From Bacteroidales bacterium (GTDB taxonomy: Bacteria > Bacteroidota > Bacteroidia > Bacteroidales > JAADJA01): DNA of 11,796 bases. Numbering within the stretch: position 1 is the first letter of the stretch; the number at the start of each line of letters is the position of its first letter. Shown here piece by piece: positions 8,429-11,796 of this stretch. The translations under genes were made by a program, and so were the position numbers. The stretch lies in assembly GCA_021107975.1 (NCBI GenBank), contig JAIORT010000833.1, forward strand, positions 1 to 11,796, in the 5' to 3' direction. The notes beneath the pieces are model-generated. The model saw nothing but the letters and a program-made list of their open reading frames with translations, ran no database searches and was not told where the DNA came from.

Positions 8429-8436
8429 CAAAATTA
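8429..8436 (-). promoter_or_regulatory. -7-like element (TAATTTTG) directly abutting the kinase start codon
   Basis: TAATTTTG on the minus strand is an exact TAnnTTTG match, one base before the ATG at 8427. If used, transcription would begin within the first codons, and translation would have to be leaderless or start at ATG 8406 or 8400. No -33 partner at normal spacing is visible; TTTG at 8466-8463 is 26 bases away. Chance occurrence in AT-rich DNA is possible. Confidence 0.3.
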
Positions 8437-8446
8437 CGCAATACTC

Positions 8447-8464
8447 TGATTCTGTTAAGAATCA
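8447..8464. other. Hairpin in the kinase upstream region (7-bp stem, GTTA loop)
   Basis: TGATTCT (8447-8453) and AGAATCA (8458-8464) form a perfect 7-bp stem around a four-base loop. Seen on the plus strand it is followed by an A/T run with seven or more T residues (8467-8473), like an intrinsic terminator, but no plus-strand gene precedes it. On the minus strand it would lie in the kinase leader about 20 bases before the ATG. It could also be an operator palindrome. Confidence 0.4.
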
Positions 8465-8500
8465 AATTTTTTTACCTTTACCTTGATTTAAATATAAATG

Positions 8501-8548
8501 CCAACTTTAGCATATAATGCTGTTGTTCTTTAATACAACGAAAGTTGG
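8501..8548. other. Three-way-junction palindrome (possible structured leader or 3' UTR RNA)
   Basis: CCAACTTT (8501-8508) pairs perfectly with AAAGTTGG (8541-8548). Enclosed are two further perfect hairpins: AGCAT-ATA-ATGCT (8509-8521) and GTTGT-TCTTTAAT-ACAAC (8522-8539). The three helices meet with only one unpaired base (8540). A second GTTGG at 8550-8554 could compete for the CCAAC strand. It lies 70 bases past the stop of the PepSY gene and 74 bases before the kinase start, so on the minus strand it would be in either the 3' UTR of the first or the 5' UTR of the second. No T tract follows on the minus strand, so it is not a standard terminator. The base pairing is seen directly; an RNA role is inferred, and no known riboswitch class is recognised. 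Confidence 0.5.
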
Positions 8549-8584
8549 GGTTGGTTAATTACCTTTATTTAGTTATAAAGAGCG

Positions 8585-8616
8585 CAAATTATAAAAAAGA
8601 AATTAAATAACCAAAA
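8585..8616 (-). promoter_or_regulatory. Alternative upstream promoter for the kinase gene
   Basis: On the minus strand TTTTG at 8616-8612 and TATAATTTG at 8593-8585, 18 bases apart, resemble the -33 / -7 pair, but the -7 has one extra base relative to TAnnTTTG. Use of it would give a leader of about 150 bases containing both the three-way junction and the GTTA-loop hairpin. It lies just beyond the stop codon of the PepSY gene. Confidence 0.3.
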
Positions 8617-8618
8617 GA

Positions 8619-9176
8619 TTAATAAAAAAATATTAAATAAAGTATTGGCATAATAATTCCTAAGGAGGTGAGAATTGCTCCTCTCCTGGTTATTCCATTT
8701 TTCCCCCTTAAAATAAAAAGTCCTGTGATAGCAAGGATTATCAATGCTCCGGCGAAAATATCAGAGAACAAAGCCCACCATTTTCCGGGATTATAATGAA
8801 GAAAATTGACAGCATGAAAAATTGGACGGCGTTTTATTTTTTCAATTACTCCCCTGCCCGATTCAAGGTCAATAATAAGATTACCACCATCAAGGAAGAC
8901 TTTTAATTGATTTCTATTGGGGAGATAGTATTTTTTATAATTGTCATCCTCTCCAAGTTGTTTAAGCATTTCTATTACAGCTTTTTTATCAATTAGTTCA
9001 GGGTTTGATGAGATGCTTGTTTGAACATCTCTTACTGAGATAACATAGTTAGGATTCCAATCATTAAGATGATTGATTGCAATTCCTGAAAGAGCATAAA
9101 TAATGGTCATTGCGAAGAATATATATCCAAGGTCGCGATGTATTGCCCTGTTCCATTTCCTCCATTTAAACTTCAT
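8619..9176 (-). CDS. Small PepSY-associated transmembrane protein
   Basis: 185 residues. The N-terminus KWNRAIHRDLGYIFFAMTIIYALSG is typical of PepSY-associated TM proteins (PepSY_TM_like) of Bacteroidota. Helices are predicted at about 16-36, 134-157 and 164-184, with a soluble region of about 95 residues between the first two. Histidines at the membrane edges (H13, H36, H121, H127) and the motif FHAVNFLHYNPGKWW resemble the heme- or metal-handling positions of PepSY_TM iron-uptake reductases, but this protein is far shorter than full four-helix members (usually 350-500 residues). The related family is linked to siderophore or iron reduction; here the substrate is unknown. It follows the lipoprotein gene on the same strand, with a terminator between them, so the two may be independently expressed. 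The start is the only good ATG, and a -7 element lies 32 bases upstream. Confidence 0.8.
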   Translation of the reverse strand: MKFKWRKWNRAIHRDLGYIFFAMTIIYALSGIAINHLNDWNPNYVISVRDVQTSISSNPELIDKKAVIEMLKQLGEDDNYKKYYLPNRNQLKVFLDGGNLIIDLESGRGVIEKIKRRPIFHAVNFLHYNPGKWWALFSDIFAGALIILAITGLFILRGKNGITRRGAILTSLGIIMPILYLIFFY

Positions 9177-9208
9177 AGTCTGATAGTCTATTTATATTAA
9201 ACAGATGG

Positions 9209-9216
9209 CAAAAATA
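9209..9216 (-). promoter_or_regulatory. -7 element (TATTTTTG) of the PepSY-type gene
   Basis: TATTTTTG on the minus strand matches TAnnTTTG and ends 32 bases before the ATG at 9176. It overlaps the T-rich tail of the terminator that ends the lipoprotein gene, so it may simply reflect the T run; no -33 partner was seen. Confidence 0.3.
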
Positions 9217-9247
9217 AAAAAGGTCAGGAAAATATCCCGACCTTTTC
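9216..9247 (-). terminator. Intrinsic terminator after the lipoprotein gene
   Basis: On the minus strand AAAAGGTC and GACCTTTT form an 8-bp stem, extended by GG/CC after one mismatch, with a small A/T loop and followed by a run of T residues (TTTTTTATTTTT). It sits 16 bases after the lipoprotein stop codon. On the plus strand it is also followed by a T-rich stretch, so it may act in both directions. Confidence 0.75.
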
Positions 9248-9262
9248 ATTTTTTTTTAATCT

Positions 9263-9856
9263 CTAATTATCTGAGGGAGGTGGAATAATTTCATAAGAAA
9301 TACATTCAATTGAGTAAAAAATCAGGTTGTCTTTTCCGCTCTCAGCTAATTGTTGCCTTAAATTATTTATCCTTTCAAGTTCATGAGCCGTTTCGTCTTC
9401 ACCCTCCTGATCCTCATTTTCGTGTTTTCCGTCATGAATTTTATGCTCCTCACCGGTTTCTTCTATAACTTCCTTTTCCCATTTATCAAGATAAGCCTCA
9501 TTAACAACTAATTCGTCAACAACACCGATAATCATAACCTGGCTTCCTTCTAATTCAGCATCAAAGCTTGAAATGCTTTCTCCGGCATTAATCTTTACGC
9601 GGGCGACAGTGTCTTCGCCGACAATGAACATCCTTTTGCCACCATGTTTGCAAGCATGGTCAACAGTTCCTGAAATTTGTACTTCTTTACCAACGTAATC
9701 GGCAGCACCTTTGTCAAATTCGGCAACAGTGATAGTAATTTGTTCATCAATTGGCTCCTGCTCCTGACTTTCACTGCCGGCTGATTTTTCCTGGGTAGTG
9801 TTGCATGCAGCAAAGATTACTGCTAACGCAATCAACATAAAAAGTTTTTTTGTCAT
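9263..9856 (-). CDS. OB-fold-like lipoprotein with CKHGG motif and His/acid-rich segment (hypothetical)
   Basis: 197 residues. A lipoprotein signal is clear: MTKK, a hydrophobic core and the lipobox FAAC, with C18 as the lipid-modified residue, followed by a Ser/Glu/Gln-rich linker to about residue 38. Residues 40-122 have the strand pattern of an OB-fold (GKEVQISGTVDHACKHGGKRMFIVGED, then ARVKI and SQVMIIGVVDE), similar to tRNA_anti-like/BOF domains. H67, C69 and H71 form a HACKH cluster that could bind a metal or heme. Residues 134-160 are rich in E, D and H (EEHKIHDGKHENEDQEGED) and look disordered, and residues 158-174 are helical. No enzyme motif was recognised. In Bacteroidota such lipoproteins usually sit in the periplasm or outer membrane. 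The start is supported by a strong Shine-Dalgarno sequence. It neighbours a PepSY membrane protein, consistent with metal or heme handling, but this is inference. Confidence 0.8.
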   Translation of the reverse strand: MTKKLFMLIALAVIFAACNTTQEKSAGSESQEQEPIDEQITITVAEFDKGAADYVGKEVQISGTVDHACKHGGKRMFIVGEDTVARVKINAGESISSFDAELEGSQVMIIGVVDELVVNEAYLDKWEKEVIEETGEEHKIHDGKHENEDQEGEDETAHELERINNLRQQLAESGKDNLIFYSIECISYEIIPPPSDN

Positions 9857-9861
9857 TTGTT

Positions 9862-9867
9862 CCTCCT
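9862..9867 (-). promoter_or_regulatory. Strong Shine-Dalgarno sequence (AGGAGG) of the lipoprotein gene
   Basis: AGGAGG on the minus strand lies five bases before the ATG at 9856, in an A-rich context. It fixes this start. Bacteroidota generally do not use Shine-Dalgarno sequences, and none of the other complete genes here with a visible upstream region has one, so it stands out. Confidence 0.75.
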
Positions 9868-9896
9868 TTTTTGTTTTTATTATTAAAAATTTTTTG

Positions 9897-9904
9897 CAAA
9901 AGTA
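9897..9904 (-). promoter_or_regulatory. -7 element (TACTTTTG) of the lipoprotein gene
   Basis: TACTTTTG matches TAnnTTTG exactly and gives a leader of about 35 bases that includes the Shine-Dalgarno sequence. No -33 partner is visible in the A-rich sequence upstream. Confidence 0.45.
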
Positions 9905-9955
9905 TTGTAAAATCTTAAAATAAAAAAAATAAAATTAACACTTATAAACTGAATT

Positions 9956-10771
9956 TCACACCATTCTTAAATAATTAATCTCCTTTTCATCAAGATGTCT
10001 CCACTTTCCCCTCGGAATATCTTTTTTAGTTAATCCGGCAAAGGACGCCCTGTCGAGCTTAATAACTTTATAACCGAGAGATTCAAATATACGGCGGAGA
10101 ATCCTGTTTTTACCGGAGTGCAATTCAATTCCGATTTCTTTTTTATTTTCACTCCCTTTAATATGAGCAATTTTATCTACTTTGATAAATCCATCTTCGA
10201 GGCTTATACCTTTTAATATTTTATTATAATCATTTTTTATTAAATTTTTATCCAGAACCGCATGATAAACTTTCCGAATGCCATGTTTCGGATGGGTTAA
10301 TTTTTTAGCCATGTCTCCGTCATTTGTCAGGAGCAGCAAACCAGTAGAGTTCCTGTCAAGCCTTCCAACCGGATAAATCCTTTCTTTACAGGCATCCCTT
10401 ACTAAAAACATAACGGTTTTTCTATTGTACGGATCATCGGTTGTGGTAATGTATCCTTTGGGTTTATTAAGAAGAATATAATATTTTTTTTCTGCTTTTA
10501 AGGTCTCATCTCCGTATTGAACTTTATCGTTTACTGATACTTTTGTGCCAAGTTCTTTTACAATTTTACCATTAACTTTTATAATTCCCGATTGGATAAG
10601 TTGATCGGCTTCCCTTCTTGAACAAATCCCGGCGTTAGCAATATATTTGTTTAACCTGGTAAGCTGTTCTTCATTTTTTGTAAAACCGGCAGGATTTTTT
10701 TTATTCTTAGAATAATGTTTCCTGCTTTTATCCTTATCAGTTATCTTTTTATATTTATCAGGCTTATTCAT
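9956..10771 (-). CDS. rluB: RluB-family 23S rRNA pseudouridine synthase
   Basis: 271 residues. After a lysine-rich tail (1-33), an S4 RNA-binding domain (about 36-83: RLNKYIANAGICSRREADQLIQ) is followed by a pseudouridine synthase domain: YYILLNKPKGYITT, the catalytic motif GRLDRNSTGLLLLTNDG with D139 as nucleophile, KVYHAV and GKNRILRRIFESLGYKVIKLDR. This order and length fit the RsuA/RluB/E/F family; RluB converts U2605 (E. coli numbering) of 23S rRNA to pseudouridine. RluF (U2604) or another family member is the alternative, and the target site cannot be fixed from sequence alone. In the usually conserved NRQVRRM motif the sequence reads NRILRRI, a mild departure. The gene is divergent from the RNase H gene, 99 bases apart, with -7 elements for both in between. 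The ATG at 10771 is the only start that keeps the N-terminal basic tail. Confidence 0.88.
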   Translation of the reverse strand: MNKPDKYKKITDKDKSRKHYSKNKKNPAGFTKNEEQLTRLNKYIANAGICSRREADQLIQSGIIKVNGKIVKELGTKVSVNDKVQYGDETLKAEKKYYILLNKPKGYITTTDDPYNRKTVMFLVRDACKERIYPVGRLDRNSTGLLLLTNDGDMAKKLTHPKHGIRKVYHAVLDKNLIKNDYNKILKGISLEDGFIKVDKIAHIKGSENKKEIGIELHSGKNRILRRIFESLGYKVIKLDRASFAGLTKKDIPRGKWRHLDEKEINYLRMV

Positions 10772-10808
10772 TGGATATTGATTATGCGTTTTTCTAAAAT
10801 TTATTTTG

Positions 10809-10816
10809 CAAATTTA
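10809..10816 (-). promoter_or_regulatory. -7 element (TAAATTTG) of the pseudouridine synthase gene
   Basis: TAAATTTG on the minus strand is an exact TAnnTTTG match, 37 bases before the ATG at 10771. No clear -33 partner. It lies back to back with the plus-strand -7 element of the RNase H gene. Confidence 0.45.
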
Positions 10817-10840
10817 CAAATTAAAGAAATCAGAAAATAC

Positions 10841-10848
10841 TACTTTTG
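10841..10848 (+). promoter_or_regulatory. -7 element (TACTTTTG) of the RNase H gene
   Basis: TACTTTTG is an exact TAnnTTTG match, 22 bases before the ATG at 10871, implying a leader of about 15 bases. No -33 partner at normal spacing was found. Confidence 0.45.
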
Positions 10849-10870
10849 GATTCATTAGAGCTTTATTATT

Positions 10871-11503
10871 ATGGGCAAGCAAAAATATTATGTTGTATGG
10901 AAAGGCAAGACTCCCGGAATATATGGAACCTGGGAAGATTGCAAGAAGCAAATTGGCGGGTTTACCGATGCCGTTTATAAATCTTTTAAAGATAAAAATC
11001 TTGCAGAAAAAGCATTTTCAGAAGGAAGTGAAAATTATATTGGTATTGATGAACGGATTTTAAGTTTCACAAAAGAACAAAAAGAAATAATAGGGGAACC
11101 TATAGCCAACAGCATTTCTGTTGATGCAGCATGCAGTGGTAATCCGGGTATTCTTGAATACCGTGGCGTGTTTACAAGTACCGGCAGGGAAATTTTCAGG
11201 CAGGGACCTTTCCCTGAAGGAACTGTGAATATCGGCGAGTTTTTAGCACTTGTTCATGGCTTGGCATTCTTAAAACAAAAAAACAAAGATACCCCTGTTT
11301 ATTCCGATTCAAGAACTGCTATGAGTTGGGTCAGGAAAAAAAATGTCAGAACAAAACTTGAAAGGACTTCTAAAAATAAAAAATTGTTTGACTTGGTTGA
11401 CCGTGCTATAAACTGGCTCAATGAAAACAAATACGAGAATCAGATTTTGAAATGGCAAACAAAATACTGGGGTGAGATACCGGCTGATTATGGGAGGAAG
11501 TAA
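10871..11503 (+). CDS. rnhA: Ribonuclease H (viroplasmin domain plus RNase H domain)
   Basis: 210 residues. Residues 3-50 (KYYVVWKGKTPGIYGTWEDC, then GFTDAVYKSF) form a viroplasmin/HBD domain, the RNA-DNA hybrid-binding module found at the N-terminus of eukaryote-type RNase H1. Residues 80-208 are the RNase H fold: D85 in SVDAACSGNPG, E123 in NIGEFLAL, D146 in YSDSRTA, and D206 in the C-terminal ADYGRK are the four likely metal-binding catalytic acids, all present. It cleaves RNA in RNA-DNA hybrids, removing R-loops and primers, in the cytoplasm. This domain pair is common in Bacteroidota and Firmicutes. The start at 10871 fits the domain beginning at residue 3 and the preceding -7 element. 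No strong hairpin terminator follows. The symbol is tentative, since this two-domain form differs from the single-domain E. coli RnhA. Confidence 0.92.
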   Translation: MGKQKYYVVWKGKTPGIYGTWEDCKKQIGGFTDAVYKSFKDKNLAEKAFSEGSENYIGIDERILSFTKEQKEIIGEPIANSISVDAACSGNPGILEYRGVFTSTGREIFRQGPFPEGTVNIGEFLALVHGLAFLKQKNKDTPVYSDSRTAMSWVRKKNVRTKLERTSKNKKLFDLVDRAINWLNENKYENQILKWQTKYWGEIPADYGRK

Positions 11504-11743
11504 ACAGATTTTATATCAAAAGTGTGATTTTATACTGAAACGCATAAACTTTGCAAATATCCAAGTAATTAGAGTGTTGATATTATAAAAGTTATGTGTT
11601 TTATCTTTTGCATTCACGTTCAGTACCAGTTTAAAAGTATGATGTCAAAAGAAAAATGTATAAAGTTATTAACAATTTTAAATTATTATTATTTTGATTT
11701 TTTTTTTAATTACTTTTATTGCCCTTTTTTACCAGGTTGGAGT
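11504..11743. other. AT-rich intergenic region, no gene seen
   Basis: About 240 bases without a coding frame of note. It holds a nine-base direct repeat GATTTTATA (11507-11515 and 11526-11534), a TTTGCAAA palindrome near 11551, and a possible weak promoter: TTG at 11577-11579, 22 bases, then TATCTTTTG at 11602-11610, which has one extra T relative to the consensus. A T run of about ten bases lies near 11698. No tRNA, terminator hairpin or repeat array was recognised. Confidence 0.5.
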
Positions 11744-11796
11744 ATGCCAAAAATTAACATTATATTAACTAATAATTCCCATTTATATTATTATTT
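11744..11796 (+). CDS. Possible start of a response-regulator-like gene, cut by the window end
   Basis: ATG at 11744 opens a frame with no stop to the window end, reading MPKINIILTNNSHLYYY (17 residues). A GGAG lies just before it (11738-11742). The beginning resembles the first strand of NarL/LuxR-type response regulators, which often read KINIILVDDHxLxRxG; here the acidic pair would be replaced by NN, as in degenerate receivers. The match rests on very few residues and could be chance, so this is a low-confidence call. Confidence 0.3.
   Translation, partial: MPKINIILTNNSHLYYY

Noticed and set aside
8447..8473. Plus-strand intrinsic terminator formed by the GTTA-loop hairpin and T run
   Set aside because: No plus-strand gene precedes it within several kilobases, so it more likely acts, if at all, on the minus strand or as a binding site.
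10806..11063. 85-residue plus-strand frame overlapping the start of the RNase H gene
   Set aside because: It overlaps the viroplasmin domain in another frame and lacks any recognisable motif.

Overview
The window looks like a chromosomal segment from a member of the Bacteroidota (Bacteroidetes) or a close relative such as Ignavibacteria. The evidence is low G+C, an exported protein ending in a type IX secretion (T9SS) sorting domain, an RNase H of the viroplasmin-plus-RNase H type, and matches to the Bacteroidetes -7 promoter element (TAnnTTTG) 10-75 bases before most start codons. Shine-Dalgarno sequences are generally absent, with one clear exception. The genus cannot be named from the sequence.

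Layout. 1-1014 (+) is the 3' part of hemW, a radical-SAM family heme chaperone-like protein. 1015-1370 has no gene but holds a 247-bp palindromic element (1044-1290) with imperfect terminal inverted repeats and nested hairpins. 1371-1685 (+) is a small protein with two membrane helices and a zinc ribbon. It is convergent with 1682-4255 (-), a large secreted Asp-box beta-propeller protein with a T9SS signal, and the two stop codons share one TTAA. 4342-8427 (-) is a soluble hybrid histidine kinase with six PAS domains, one GAF-like domain and a C-terminal receiver. Its upstream region (8428-8618) contains a compact three-way-junction palindrome and a second hairpin. 8619-9176 (-) is a small PepSY-type membrane protein and 9263-9856 (-) is an OB-fold-like lipoprotein, with an intrinsic terminator between them. 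9956-10771 (-) is an RluB-family rRNA pseudouridine synthase, divergent from 10871-11503 (+), ribonuclease H. From 11744 an open frame runs off the window and may be the start of a response-regulator-like gene.

How the genes relate. There is no obvious single operon: most genes seem to have their own -7 element. hemW, rluB and the RNase H gene are housekeeping functions (heme handling, ribosomal RNA modification, R-loop removal). The middle section is envelope and signalling: a cytoplasmic many-sensor kinase upstream of, and co-directional with, a T9SS-exported propeller protein, preceded by a PepSY membrane protein and a lipoprotein. No complete defence system, phage, transposase gene, CRISPR array, tRNA or rRNA was seen. 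The most unusual non-coding signals are the 247-bp element and the three-way-junction structure before the kinase.
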